DNA of 64,000 bases from Cannabis sativa (lineage: Eukaryota; Streptophyta; Magnoliopsida; Rosales; Cannabaceae), in contig NC_083607.1 in assembly GCF_029168945.1 (NCBI RefSeq), positions 34,829,257-34,893,256 of the forward strand. The letters are read 5' to 3'. How positions within the stretch are numbered: position 1 is the stretch's first letter; every line of letters begins with the position of its first letter. This document shows positions 1 to 12,404 of the stretch, in pieces. The notes under the pieces were generated by a model. The model saw only the letters and a program-made list of their open reading frames with translations, had not been told where the DNA came from and did no database searches. A program made the position numbers and the translations under genes.

Positions 1-1063
1 CAAGTATAATTATGCCCTTGACGAGTCCACTCGGGGGCACGCTGAGGTGGAGGCCTTGAGGAGAGTTTTGCGAGAGGAGGTGCAAAACTCTCTTAACGAG
101 GAGAACTACCAAAATCTGTGGAATATGAACTTGGACCCCCTGACTGACTAGTTCAACCGTTTCCTTGGGCCCACCTTTGCCCCTTTTGCCTCTGAGATGA
201 CCGGTGAGTACGTCTCCCAGCTGACTCGGTGTGCGCCTAAACGGTACGCTGCTTGTGCATCCTTGAACTCCGTCCTCCAGGTTCAGGACCTCAGCCACGC
301 CTTGGTCGCGGTAAGTACTTTGTGATTTACTTCTTTCCTCATTATTTTACTTAAGGCCTTCACTCAGTCTTGCTTCCTTTTACAGATTACTGCAGAGGCC
401 GGCCGCCTTTCCAAAACCATAATTAATGATGGCTTCGTCTTGTCTGAATTTGGGGGCATAGACGAGGTCGTGAAGATCCTGCAGGACCTGTCTGCTAAAA
501 GGCGGGCGTTCTAGGAGGAGGCTGAGCGGAAGGAGGCTCTTGCTAAGGCAAAGTTCGAGGAAGAGGCCAAGCAAAGGGAAGCCAAGGCGGAGGCGATGAT
601 CCGAGAGGAGGTCCTTCGGAGGGATAGGCTGGAGGCGAAGCACCGGGAAACGTTGAGGGCAGAGGGCAAGGCTACTGCGAAGGCGAAGCGCGAGCTTCGG
701 GAGGCCAAGGAAGCTTTAGACGAGATGGCCGCTAAGGTGAGGTCCTTAGAGGAATTGCACCAGGCGAACTTGGAGTCCAGGGCTAACTTAGCCGGGGAGA
801 TGAAGGAGCTCAAGGACTTTAAAGACCAAGACTTAAAGAAGGCTAAGAGAGGCGAGCTCCTCTCCCCTGTTTCCTGCAGCCGTTGCATTAAGCGCTTTGA
901 TGATGGCGTCTATATGGCCTGGTCGACCAATGGCCAGAGTATCAAGCTTGACTTCTACCCAAAACCTGCGGAGATGATTGCTAAATTTCGGGAGAAGAAG
1001 AAGAAGCTTGACGCCATGCTTGAGGCGTGCATTGGTCCTCGCCTTTCTCCTCGCATTGATTAG
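1..1063 (+). pseudogene. opposite-strand extra ORF (aORF) of the Tat element, with intron, 5' end missing
   Basis: One frame runs from position 2 to 310, then a GT-AG intron (GTAAGT at 311, TACAG ending 385), then resumes in the same frame at 386 and ends at TAG 1061-1063. In-frame TAG codons at 149-151 and 512-514 break it. The product is very rich in Lys, Glu, Ala and Arg between about 515 and 850, which suggests a long coiled coil. It ends in a more globular segment with a Cys-x2-Cys pair (SCSRC). It lies tail-to-tail with pol. Extra ORFs in this position and orientation are known from Tat/Retand elements; their function is unproven. The N-terminal part, where a recognisable domain might lie, is outside the window, so I assign no activity. 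Confidence 0.7.
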
Positions 1064-1199
1064 GCCGTTCTGAATCCAGCCCATTTCAACCAAGATTTTT
1101 CTTATCTCTTTTTTTTTATTATTTTCAGCTATTTTGCTTGTGTTTAAGACAATCTTTATTTTAATAGCTGTTTTATTTTTTAAGGGGAGACAATTATTA

Positions 1200-1400
1200 A
1201 GGTCTGTCCCCGGGCCCTTTGTATATATATATATATTTTTTTACCTGCCCTTAGGGCCAGGATTTTTATATATATATATGATCCTTTTCTATGCATATTT
1301 TTCTTTTGCACCTGCCCTTTGGGTCAGGATATTTATACATATGCTCTTTTTTGATGCATAATTTTCTCTTTTTGGACCTGCCCTTTGGGTCAGGATGTTT
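1200..1400. repeat. three tandem copies of a hairpin-like unit between aORF and pol
   Basis: The unit CCTGCCC-TT-(T/A)GGG(T/C)CAGG occurs at 1244-1261, 1311-1328 and 1377-1394, with a spacing of 66-67 bp. A weaker fourth copy is near 1202-1217. Each can fold into a short stem. The stretches between them are T-rich with TATATA runs. The array lies between the 3' ends of two convergent reading frames (aORF on plus, pol on minus). A role in transcript ending or in separating the two units is my inference. Confidence 0.6.
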
Positions 1401-1564
1401 TACTTTTAGCTTGTTTCTCGTCTGTCCGTGTGGTATGCCTTAGTACCCCCCTGAGTGGCATGAAAACTTAGTTTTTAAGGCACTCAGTTTTATTTAAAAT
1501 ACAGAGGTTGCGTACACTTACATGGTACAAACCCTTTAAACCAAGCCTAAGTTATACATTGGCA

Positions 1565-4500
1565 CTATTGGTAATATTTTCGGAGGTGATCGGCGTTCTA
1601 GGCCCTTGGCACAATGGTTCCATCCATCCTTTTTAGCTTATAAGTTTTGGAGTCGATTTTGTCCTCGATTTCATATGGCCCTCCCAAATTTGGCCCAAGT
1701 ACCCCCACTCCGGGTTCTTGGGTGGCTGGGAAGACTCTTCTTAAGACCATATCCCCAATAGCGAATTTTCTGTTTTTAACTTTGGAGTTAAAATATTTGG
1801 TCACCTTCTTTTGATAAGCTGCCATTCGTATTTGTGACTCGTCCCGGAGTTCTTCAACTTGATCCAGCACTTCTTGTAATAAAGCTTGGTTTGTAGCTGG
1901 ATCGTAAGTCGTTCTCTTGTGCGACGGGAATAACGTTTCTACCGGGACCATTGCTTCACAACCGTATGCCATTGAGAAAGGCGAGTGGCCAGTCGTGGTT
2001 CTGGGGGTCGTCCAGTAGGCCCATAACACTCTTGGCAACTCTTCGGGCCAGTTGTTTTTGCAGGCCAGCAGCTTTTTCTTTAGGGTGACCTTTAGAAATT
2101 TGTTGACTGCTTCTCCTTGTCCGTTTGTTTGCGGCCTTGCCACCGCGGAGAAGCTTTTTACGACTCCGTGTTGGTTGCAGAAGTCCGTGAACTCTTCGCA
2201 ATCAAATTGCTTTCCATTGTCAGAGACTATTTTGTGAGGCAAGCCATATCGACACACTATGTTTTTAATAACAAAGTCTAGTGCTTTTTTAGCAGTTATA
2301 GTCTTCATGGGCTCAGCCTCCGTCCATTTGGTGAAGTAGTCTACTGCTACTATTGCATACTTTACTACTCCCTTTCCCATTGGCAGGGATCCAATAAGAT
2401 CTATTCCCCAGACTGCGAAGGGCCAGGGGCTAGTCATCAGGGTAATCTCATTGGGAGGAGCTCTTGGTATGTTCGCGAACCTTTGGAACGAATCACATTT
2501 TTGGACGTAGTCTATGCAATCTTTTTTCATTGTTGGCCAGAAGTATCCCTGTCTCAATATTTTCTTTGAGAGACTTGGTCCTCCTGTATGATCTCCACAG
2601 AACCCTTCCTGGACCTCTAACATAATTTGCCTAGCTTCAGGGTCCGATACACACCTTAAATAAGGCATGCTGAGTCCTCTTCGGTAAAGAATTTTATCCA
2701 TCATTATATAGCGATGAGCCTGATACTGAATCTTTCTGGACAGTGCCCTTTCGTGGGGCAACTCACCTTTTGTTATGTATTCTATGATGGGGACCATCCA
2801 GTTGGGTTCTTGCCCAACCGTTGCTATGGCCTCTTTTATTTTGATGCTCGGCTCTGCCAAGTGTTCCACGGGTTCTACACCCAGTCCTTCAATTTCACTG
2901 TCTGAAGCTAACCTAGCCAGGCAGTCCGCGTGAGCGTTCTTTTCCCTGGGGATTCTTTCTACTTTATAGTCCGCGAACTCGTGGAGCAGTTCCCGGACTA
3001 TTGTTACATATGCGGCCATTCTTTCGCCGCGTGTTTGGTACTCTCCCGATATTTGGTTCACGACCAATTGGGAGTCGATGTAGACTTCTACTCTTTTAGC
3101 CCCCACAGCCTTTGCTAATCTCAACCCTGCTATCAAAGCTTCATATTCGGCTTCATTGTTTGAAGCTGAGAAGTCGAACCGTAGGGCAGCCTGGAGCCGA
3201 AGTCCGCTTGGGGATATCATTGCAACCCCCGCTCCGGACCCGTTTTCATTGGAGGCTTCATCCACAAATACTCTCCATGTGGGGACCGATGGTATCGGCG
3301 CGTTCGCGGTTGCCTTGGCTTCATTACATTCGGTGATGAAGTTCGCCAACGCTTGTCCCTTTATGGAGGTGCGGGGTATGTAGTGTAAGTCGAATTGACT
3401 TAACTCCATCGCCCATTTGAGGAGCCTTCCAGATGCCTTTGGATTTTGCAGGACCTGCCGGAGTGGGTGATTGGTCAACACCTTGATTGGGTGCGCTTGG
3501 AAATACGGCCTTAATTTTCTTGAGGCTATTAGGAGGCAGAAAACTAGTTTTTCGATGACGGGGTACCGCGTCTCCGCCTCTATCATGCGCTTGCTGACGT
3601 AGTATACGGGATGTTGAGTTTTCTTTTCTTCCCGGACTTAGGTCGCGTTGACCGCGTGCTCAGAGACAGCCAAATACAGGAACAGGTCCTCTCCGAGGAC
3701 GGGTTTTGACAGGATTGGAGGCTTGGCCATATGCTCTATCAGTTTTTTGAATGCCTCCTTGCACTCGTCAGACCATTCAAACTTCTGGCATTTCTTCAAA
3801 ATGTTGAAGAAGGGAATGCACTTTTCTGTAGACCAGGAGATAAAATGGCTCAGGGTCGCAACCTTTCCGGTTAGGCTCCGCACGTCTTTGTGCTTCTTGG
3901 GGGATGGCATGCTCAGGAGAGCTTGAATTTTTTTTTGGGTTTGCCTCAATCCCTCTCTGGCTGACGATGAAGCCCAGGAACTTTCCTTATTTGACCCCAA
4001 AGGTGCATTTCTTTGGGTTGAGCTTCATTCCGTATCTCCGGACTACCTCGAAACATTCTTCTAAGTCGTCCGCATGGCTATTGCACGCTTTAGAGTTGAC
4101 TAGCATGTCGTCTACGTACACCTCCATGTTTCGCCCCAAGAGGCCTTTGAACATCCGGTTGACCATTCTTTGATAGGTCGCACCAGAGTTCTTCAGTCTA
4201 AAAGGCATGACCAGGTAGCAGTATACCCCCTTATCGGTTCTGAAGCTAGTGCACTCTTGGTCCGCCGTGTGCATCTTTATTTGGTTGTACCCGGCGTACG
4301 CGTCCATGAAGGACAGTAGCCTGAATCCGAAAGTGGCATCTACCATCTGGTCGATCCTGGGCAGAGGGAAACAGTCCTTTGGACAAGCCTTATTTAGATC
4401 AGTGAACTCTATACAAACTCGCCAGGTTCCGTTAGGCTTCGGCACCAGGACCGGATTGGCTAGCCATTCCGGGTAGTGAACGTCGCGGATCATGCTGTTT

Positions 4501-5501
4501 GTTAAAAGCTTATCCACCTCTTTCTCTAAGGCCTCGGCCTTCACTGAATCGAGGGGTCGTCGCTGTTGTTGGACCGGCGGCATGTCCGGGTTGACGTTGA
4601 GGACGTGGGTGATGACGTGGGGACTTATGCCAGTCATGTCCTCTTGGCACCATGCTAAAATGTCAATGGCGCCCTTCAGTCTCTTTATTAATTTTTCGTT
4701 TTCCTTCGGGTCTAGGCTCTTTCCTAGCCGGAGTACCTTGGTGGAGTCGAGGTCACACACTGATACCTCCTCGATGTCCTCCATTGGTTCTACAATTTTT
4801 TCGGACCCCACGCGGGGATCAAACTCGTCTTCTTCAGCCATTTCTGGCTCAATGTTTTCTCGGACCATCAGGACGGGCAGGTGGGTCGCAACGTTGTAGC
4901 ATTTCCTCGCCTCCCCCTGGTTTCCTCTCACCGTCCCTATCCCAGCTTCCTGGGTTGGGAACTTTAAGCACAAGTGCCGTATGGATGTGACTGCGCCGAA
5001 ATCTACCAAGGCCGGTCAGCCGAGGATTACGTTGTATGCGGTTGGGCAGTCTACCACCACGAAAGTGCAGTACTTGAACGTGCTCTGGGGGGTGTCCGGG
5101 CACAAGGTGACTGGAAGTCTCACTTTCCCCATTGGGATAAGTGTCGTTCCGTTAAACCCCGTGAGTTGGGAAACACTTGGTGAGAGGTCTCGGTCCGTCA
5201 TGCCTATTGCGGTAAAGGCCTCTTTGAAAAGTAAATTCACGGAACTTCCGTTGTCGATCAGGACTCTGGCCACCACTTTATTGGCGATGGGGGTCTCTAT
5301 GACTAACGGGTCATGGTGGGGATAACGCACTGTCTTAGCGTCTTCTTCTATGAATGTGATCGGTTGATCCATCAACCGGGGCCTTTGAGCTGGGAGTTGA
5401 GTAACTTCACAAACCATTGTGCTTCACGGCCCCTGCGTACCGCTTTAGTTCTTTGCGGGTAGTTCCTTCGATATGGGGTCCTCCTGAGATCATGGCCACT
5501 C
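1565..5501 (-). pseudogene. pol: pol of the Tat element: protease, RT, RNase H, archaeal-type RNase H, integrase
   Basis: Seen in order on the minus strand: a protease with the IDNGSS active-site motif (about 5258-5240); reverse transcriptase with YVDD at 4118-4107; a first RNase H (about 3700-3420) whose first acidic site reads LAVSE, a decayed form usual for this lineage; a second, archaeal-type RNase H (about 3274-2897) with VDEAS, EAEYEAL, YIDSQ and HADCLA; integrase with the core D in WGIDLIG, D in VSDNG and E in GQGEAVN (about 2600-1700). Lesions: TGA at about 5016-5018 after NVILG, a stop plus frameshift near 3920-3990 at a T homopolymer, a stop near 3638-3640, and TAG at 1598-1600 just before the natural end at 1565. 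Upstream it joins gag at 36921 across the nested insertion. It supplied polymerase, processing and integration functions and is now inactive. Confidence 0.92.
5497..5501. repeat. target site duplication CACTC, left copy
   Basis: CACTC directly precedes the copia LTR start at 5502 and recurs at 36916-36920 directly after the LTR end. It defines one insertion of 31,414 bp into the Tat element. Confidence 0.93.
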
Positions 5502-8500
5502 TGTTAGGTTTTATGCCCTAAATAAAACTCATTTCATATAATCAGATTTACTTATTAATAAAGATCAGAAATAACATTTTATGTTACATAGTTCACATGA
5601 TTTATTTCATGATTATATGTATATAATGTATGAATTTTTTTTAAGTCCAGAACATATGAGTTTGTTAAAGATTATAGTGTTGTCAGCACAGTGGAATATA
5701 ATCTTTAATATATGTTCAAAAGTTTATTCCCTGATTTGTCAGAACACTAGATTTAGACTGACATGGTATAATCAGCGATAGGTATTCTTACACCTTGGAA
5801 AAGTGTTATGTCCTTTCCAGGACATTGGCAAAGTTTACAAGTATCGGATGTATGGAGTATACATCGGAAGGGACCGATATTGAACTTTGATTAGATATAT
5901 TAAAATTTACCGTAATATCTATTCAATTCAATATCACCTGTTGATCCTAGATCAAATGATCTTAATCCTGGTATGGTTAGGTTCAATCTCAAGAGTGTTA
6001 TTCGTGTTCTTTGATTTGTTAGTTAAGCCTTCTTCTGAGTCAAGGTAAGACGTACATTTTGGGAACATGGTAGTGCAATTGAGTGGGAGCACTAACATAA
6101 ATATGGAATCTATAGCTTCTATTTGGAAAATAGAAGTAAAGGATGATTTCCTTCGAGCTTAACCAAACGAAGATAAATGGTGGAGATCTCATTTCACTTA
6201 GCTGAAATATCATTTATACAGGGTTAAGTGTTTTAAGGATAAAATACATTGAAGGTGTAGCGGTAACAGTAGTGCCTTTTCAATGTAGATCATCTATATA
6301 GAGGGTCATTGATCACATTAGGGTTATAACAATGGATAACTAATTGTTGGGTTTTATGCCCTAAATAAAACTCATTTCATATAATCAGATTTACTTATTA
6401 ATAAAGATCAGAAATAACATTTTATGTTGCATGGTTCACATGATTTATTTCATGATTATAGGTATATAATGTATGAATTCTTTTTAAGTCCAGAACATAT
6501 GAGTTGGTTAAAGATTATAGTGTTGTCAGCACAGTGGAATATAATCTTTATTGTATGTTCAAAAGTTGATTCCCTGATTTGTCAGAACACTGGATTTAGA
6601 CTGACATGGTATAATCAGCGATAGGTATTCTTACACCTTGGAAAAGTGTTATGTCCTTTCCAGGACATTGGCAAAGTTTACCAGTATCGGATGTATGGAG
6701 TATACATCGGAAGGGACCGATATTGAACTTTGATTAGATATGTTAAAATTTACCGTAATATCTATTCAATTCAATATCAACTGTTGATCCTAGATCACAT
6801 GATCGAAATCCTGATATGGTTAGGCTCAATCTCAAGAGTGTTATTCGTGTTCTTTGATTTGTTAGTTAAGCCCAGTTTTGTATCAGGGTAATACGTACAT
6901 TTTGGGAACACGGTAATGCAATTGAGTGGGGGAGCGCTAACATAAATATGGAATCTATAGCTTCTATTTGGCAAATAGAAGTAAAGGATGATTTCCTTCG
7001 AGCTTAACCAAACGAAGATAAATGGTGGAGATCTCATTTCACTTAGGTGAAATATCATTTATACAGGGTTAAGTGTTTTAAGGATAAAATACATTGTAGG
7101 GTGTTACGGTAATTTAATCCCTTTACAGTGTAAATCATCTATATAGAGGATCATTGATCACATTAGGGTTATAACAATGGATAACTAATGACGTGTCTAT
7201 ATCGTGGAACATATAGAGCGTTTCTATATGACTGAGAGTGCAATTCCAAGTTCTAAGTGTGGATTCAATGAGGAATTAATAAGTTAGGGAATTTACTTGG
7301 TAAATTCAGTTCGACTTATTGGAAGCTCGGTTATATAGACCCATGGTCCCAATACTAGTTGAGGCCATACTGCTTGTAAGACTCAGTTAATTGATTTTAA
7401 TTAATCAATTATAATTCTAAAAGTTAGACTATGTCTACTTTATGAATTCTCACAGTTTAAGGATGAAATCGTAAAGAAAAGGGTTTCTAAGTTTAATTAT
7501 TAATTAAGAGACTTTGTATGTCTAATTAATAATTATTTTAAATGACAATATTATTTAATAATCTATTTTAGTTATTAAATAATTAGTTTTGGCATTTAAA
7601 TGATTAGAATTGGAAAAATAGCATTTTTGGAGAAATAGAAATAAAATTGAGGAAACTGCAAAATCCAAGTGAGGCCCATATTCCCTCTATGGCCGAGCAC
7701 TCCCTTTGTGTTTCCCAATTATTATTTTTATTTTTTAATTGTCATGTAATTGCTAATCAAAGCCTAGCTATAATAGGAAAGTGGTGGATCACACTAAATA
7801 AGGCAGTTAATCAATAACACAGTAAAAGAGGAAACTGTTTTATTTGGAAAGTTGTGCTCTCCCTTCTCCCTATATAAAGCAACCTTTGTGTCTCTTCTCT
7901 TGCATATGATCAGCCACGAAATTAAGAGAGAAAAGAGAGAGAATTTTCGAAATCCTTGTGAGATGAGTAGTGCCCACACACATCAAGTGGTATCTCAATC
8001 ATAGTATGGAAGACTATGGAATTTCTGCATCAAAGAAGGAGAAAAGAAGATCTAGGTTCAGATCTTGGTGATGCTCTGCTAAAGAAAGGAATCAAGGGCT
8101 AGAGATCTGAACGGAAGGAGTCATATTATTCCGCTGCACCCACTGTAAGGTTTTCTAACTTTATATGTGTTTATTTTCATTGTTTTAGAATTCATATTAG
8201 GATGTTAATCCAACATACTTGTTAGTAAATCTAGATCCTGGTAAAATAATTCCAACACTAATGACGTGTCTATATCGTGGAACATATAGAGCGTTTCTAT
8301 ATGACTGAGAGTGCAATTCCAAGTTCTAAGTGTTGATTCAATGAGGAATTAATAAATTAGGGAATTTACTTGGTAAATTCGGTTCGACTTATTGGAAGCT
8401 CGGTTATATAGACCCATGGTCCCCATACTAGTTGAGACCATACTCCTTGTAAGACTCAGTTAATTGATTTTAATTAATCAATTAAAATTCTAAAAACTAT

Positions 8501-9274
8501 GTCTACTTTATGAATTTTCACTAAGCAAGGGCGAAATTGTAATGAAAGAGATTCTAGGTTTATTTATTGATTAAGAGACTTTATATGTCTAAATTAATAA
8601 ATACATTAAATGGCAATATTATTTAATAATTATTTTCAAGTTATTAAATAATTAGAATTAGCATTTAAATGGTTAAATTGGAGAATTGGCATTTTTGAGA
8701 AAATGGGAATGGAAAATAACAAAATGGGAAAGTTGCAAAGTGAGGCCCAATACCCTTTGTATGACCGGCCCTATGCATAGGAAATTCCATTTGTAGTTTC
8801 CATTATTTTAATGTCATACAATTCTAACCTAACCCTAGAGGGTTTTCTATAAATAGAAAGTGTTGGCTTGAGGAAACACACACATATCTTTGATCACTTT
8901 GTTTCTCTCAGGAAAAGCCTCACACGCCACCTTCTCTTTGTCTCTTTTCTTCTTTGTATTTTCGAAAATCCTTGAGTGATGAGTAGTGCCCACACACATC
9001 AAGTGGTATCTCAATCATAGTATGTAAGACTATGGAATTTCTGCATCAAAGAAGGAGAAAAGAAGATCCAGGTTCAGATCTTGGTGATGCTCTGCTACAG
9101 AAAGGAATCAAGGGCTAGAGATCTGAACGGAAGGAGTCATAATATTCCGCTGCACCCACTGTAAGGTTTTCTAACTTTATATGTGTTTATTTTCATTGTC
9201 TTAGAATTCATATTAGGTTGTTAATCCAACATAATTGTTAGTAAATCTAGATCCTGGTAAAATAACTTCCAACA
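5502..9274 (+). repeat. 5' LTR of outer copia element, interrupted by a solo LTR
   Basis: It starts TGTTAGG (family consensus TGTTGGG) and ends CCAACA. Without the nested 6345-8257 segment and one CTAAT copy it is about 1.86 kb. A TATA box (TATAAATAG, 8848-8856) precedes a CT-rich leader. The short open frame at its start (5581-5781) recurs in other LTR copies only because the LTRs are alike; I do not call it a gene. Confidence 0.92.
6345..8257 (+). mobile_element. solo LTR of the same copia family, nested in the 5' LTR
   Basis: It is a complete 1,913-bp LTR from TGTTGGG to CCAACA, flanked by CTAAT at 6340-6344 and 8258-8262. The host LTR continues on each side at matching points. No internal region remains, so the element was reduced by recombination between its own two LTRs. 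A TATA box is visible near 7871 (CCTATATAAAG). Confidence 0.93.
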
Positions 9275-9276
9275 AC

Positions 9277-9290
9277 TGGCACTAGAGCCA
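9277..9290 (+). promoter_or_regulatory. primer binding site, variant of the initiator tRNA-Met type
   Basis: TGGCACTAGAGCCA begins two bases after the LTR end. It differs from the common plant site TGGTATCAGAGCCA by three transitions. Its position and the shared AGAGCCA make the call likely. Confidence 0.7.
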
Positions 9291-12200
9291 TGGTAATGAT
9301 TTACTTTCATGTAATATGAATTAAAACGATGATTTGCATGTTTTTGTGTTGATTTGGATGGTTTCATGTTGGTTTATGTGTTTATGTGATGAATGTATGT
9401 GTTGTACGAAATTTTTCCATGAAATATATTTTGTCAATTTTCGAAAATATTTTATTTGCATTCCTTGTGAAAAATTGAGCAATTTTTGTTTTTACGGAAC
9501 TCGATTCCGATGAAAAACGAAAAAGTTATGATTTTTGGAAAATCGAATTTCGGGTATGCATGGGTGCTCAATCGCACGCGTGGGCTGTGCATCCAGCCGG
9601 TGTGCACCCTGCACCTCCGCCCAGTCGCACCCTACAGCTGACCGAGTTTTCTCGGTCAGGCATGCTGCAGGCGCCGAAGATCCTCGGCGTGAGCCCCTCA
9701 TCCGCGCGCGTGACAGGCTGCTAGCAGCCTCTCCTGGGCTGCAGATGCAGCCTACTGGGCTGCTTTCCCAAAATTACGATTTTTGGGGTTTTTCCCCAAA
9801 AATCAAATTTTTTCATGGGATTGTTTCCCAAAAATCATTTTTCCTATTTTAAATATTTCTAAATTGAAATGTTTCCAATTTTAAATATTTTCAATTTGGA
9901 ATTTTTCCAGTTTTTAAATATTTCTATTTTGGAATGTTTCCAATTTTTAAATATTTCCTATTATGGTCAGATTTAAAAATTTGTTAAGTTCTTTAATATT
10001 TATTTATTATTTAATTATAAGATTAGATATTTTGATATTTAAGATATTTTAAATTAAAAGATAACTTTGTCTTTTTATTTAAAATATTATATTAAAATTA
10101 TCTTATATGACAAATTAAATAATTAATAAATTTGAAATTAACATAGATATTTTTATAAATATACTTACCGTAATGTTTTTTAAATTCAAAAATTTGTTAT
10201 TTTGTTAAATATTTAATTATTTATAAATTATAAGTATAAAAATGATATTTTTTCTATATATATCATTTTTTCCTTATTAGAAATTTATAAATCATATCTT
10301 AAATATTTAAATAACATAGATATTTTTGTAGAGATTTGAATATTGCTTAATTTGAGATATTTTGACATATAATTATGGTAATTATTATTTATTTATTATT
10401 TTATTCCTAAAATAATAATTATCTAACCAAATCTATTTTAAAATTGGTTTATTTTATTAAATTATAAGATCTGAAAGTGATATTGAAGATTCTTTCCTTT
10501 CAAATCATTGATCTTATTAGATATTTAATTTAATTTGATTCAAATAAACCTAGATATTTCAAAATTAGTTTCCTTTATTTGGTTAGTTTAAGAATAATAA
10601 TTTAATTATATTAATATCTTATTTCACATCTGTTACATGGACAATGTTTGTTTATTTATATTGTTTATCCAAAACTTTTTAACAAACCTATTATTTATCT
10701 GATCTAAATTGCTATGATTAACTTGTTGACAGATCCTATGATCTGATTTTAATCATAGTCCAATTGACGATAGATCTTATAAATAATTTGTAACAGGTAA
10801 ATTTTGTACTTCTTTCATCTGTGTAAACCTAGTAACATGATAGGACCCATCCAAATCATTTGACCTGTGTGAGCCTATATGTTTGCTTTTGGGCTTAGAT
10901 GCATATAGGAAGCCCATTTAAGTTTTTACTAAGTAAATGGACTACGTTGCTAAAATAAATTTTAACAGAAGGAAATTTATTTAGGTCCAATTAGATTTGG
11001 GCTTATTCAATGAATAACAATTATTTATTTAAAGGTTAAATTCCTCTCTTTTGGGCCTTGTGTGAGAGTTGGGGGCCATAGAAGTGGGTACGACATACTG
11101 AACCCAGCTCCCCCTCACATGAACTACCCCAATTGTGAAGGCCCATTTGCCTTATTTAAATAATTGTATTAGGTTAATTATATTATTCTAACCTAATTAA
11201 AATTGAATTAGCAACATAATTAACTTTTAAAATATATGAAATTTATTTTCATGTAATATTTTAAAGTTAATTTTAGAAAAACACTTAGTCAATGATATCT
11301 ATTCTAGATAGTTATTTCTAGTACTAATTATTATTTCTAATATTAAATAGGAAAATGTCATTGATTGTGAAATTAATTGTTTTTTAATTAATTTTGGTAC
11401 AATCTAAGTTTAGAATATTTTCCTAGTATTAAACTGAATTAATAATTAAGTTTCCTCTATACATAATTATTTATTTCTTGAATTTAATACATTTAATTAA
11501 ATTGAAAATTTCAATATCTAAGTTGATTTTTTCATCATGATACTTAAATATTGATTGTTTTCATGTTATTTAATTAAAGTTGAAAATTATCTTAAGTTTG
11601 GAATCTTATTTCAGAATAACTTAAAGCTGAATAATTTTCAGAATATATTTTATTTTATTTTATTTTATTAATCATTTCCCAAAATTTCGAAATTGCATTT
11701 CTTTAATGCAGAAATTTCGAATTTTATTTGAAAAATAGATTAAAGTTGAAAATTATTTATTTAATTTTGGACCAACTTAAATCAATGACTTTTTCATTTA
11801 ATGGCTAACTAAAATAAATGAACTAAAATATATTATAATTAGAAATTGGATTAATTACTCTATGAAAGTCTAGATAGATACTATTTGTTTTGCTTGAAGT
11901 ATTTTTTAGTGTATTTAATTAAATAGAAAATTAATATTTAAGTTGATTTTTAATCATGATACTTAAATATTTGAAATTTTTCTTAGATATTTAATTAAAT
12001 AGGAAAATTATATTTTTTGTTGAAAATTAATTTTTATTAATTTTGGGCCAACATAAAATTAAGGTAATTTTCCAGGATTTATTTTTATTTTATTTTAAAG
12101 CATTTTCGAAATGCAATATATATTTATAGAAAATTAAATTTGAAGTTGTAAATTAATTTAAATTAATTTTGAAACAACTTAAATTGAATAATTTTCTAAA

Positions 12201-12404
12201 TATTTATGGAAATTATTACCAAGATGGAAATAATTCACGTTATTTATCCATCTAAGTATAATTTATAAATATTACATTAAAATTTATATTTAGAATATTT
12301 TATTCTAAATTGGAAATTTTAATTAAATAAATATATATTTAAAATAAATTGATTAAAATAAATATTAGAAGAAAATACAACCCTTCATTAAATAATGAGC
12401 TTTA
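9291..12404 (+). other. AT-rich untranslated leader of outer copia element, with a GC-rich island
   Basis: About 3.1 kb with no coding region and mostly A/T. Two parts stand out. A GC-rich block at 9541-9770 includes a perfect 9-bp stem with TTTT loop (9638-9659) and repeated GGGCTGC/GCAGCC words. A block at 11041-11152 is conserved almost intact in the reversed family member at about 28500-28622. The leader ends where the reversed element is inserted (TSD CTTTA, 12400-12404) and resumes at 32006. Confidence 0.75.

Noticed and set aside
511..888. A 125-codon minus frame rich in Ser, Leu and Ala
   Set aside because: Reverse reading of the Glu/Lys-rich coiled-coil ORF on plus.
5581..5781. A 66-codon open frame repeated at 6424-6624 and 35151-35351
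   Set aside because: It lies in the LTR before the TATA box and recurs only because the LTRs are copies; the reversed LTRs do not keep it. No protein features.
9535..9852. A 105-codon frame over the GC-rich island
   Set aside because: High GC removes stop codons by chance; the sequence is made of short repeats and is missing in the other copy.
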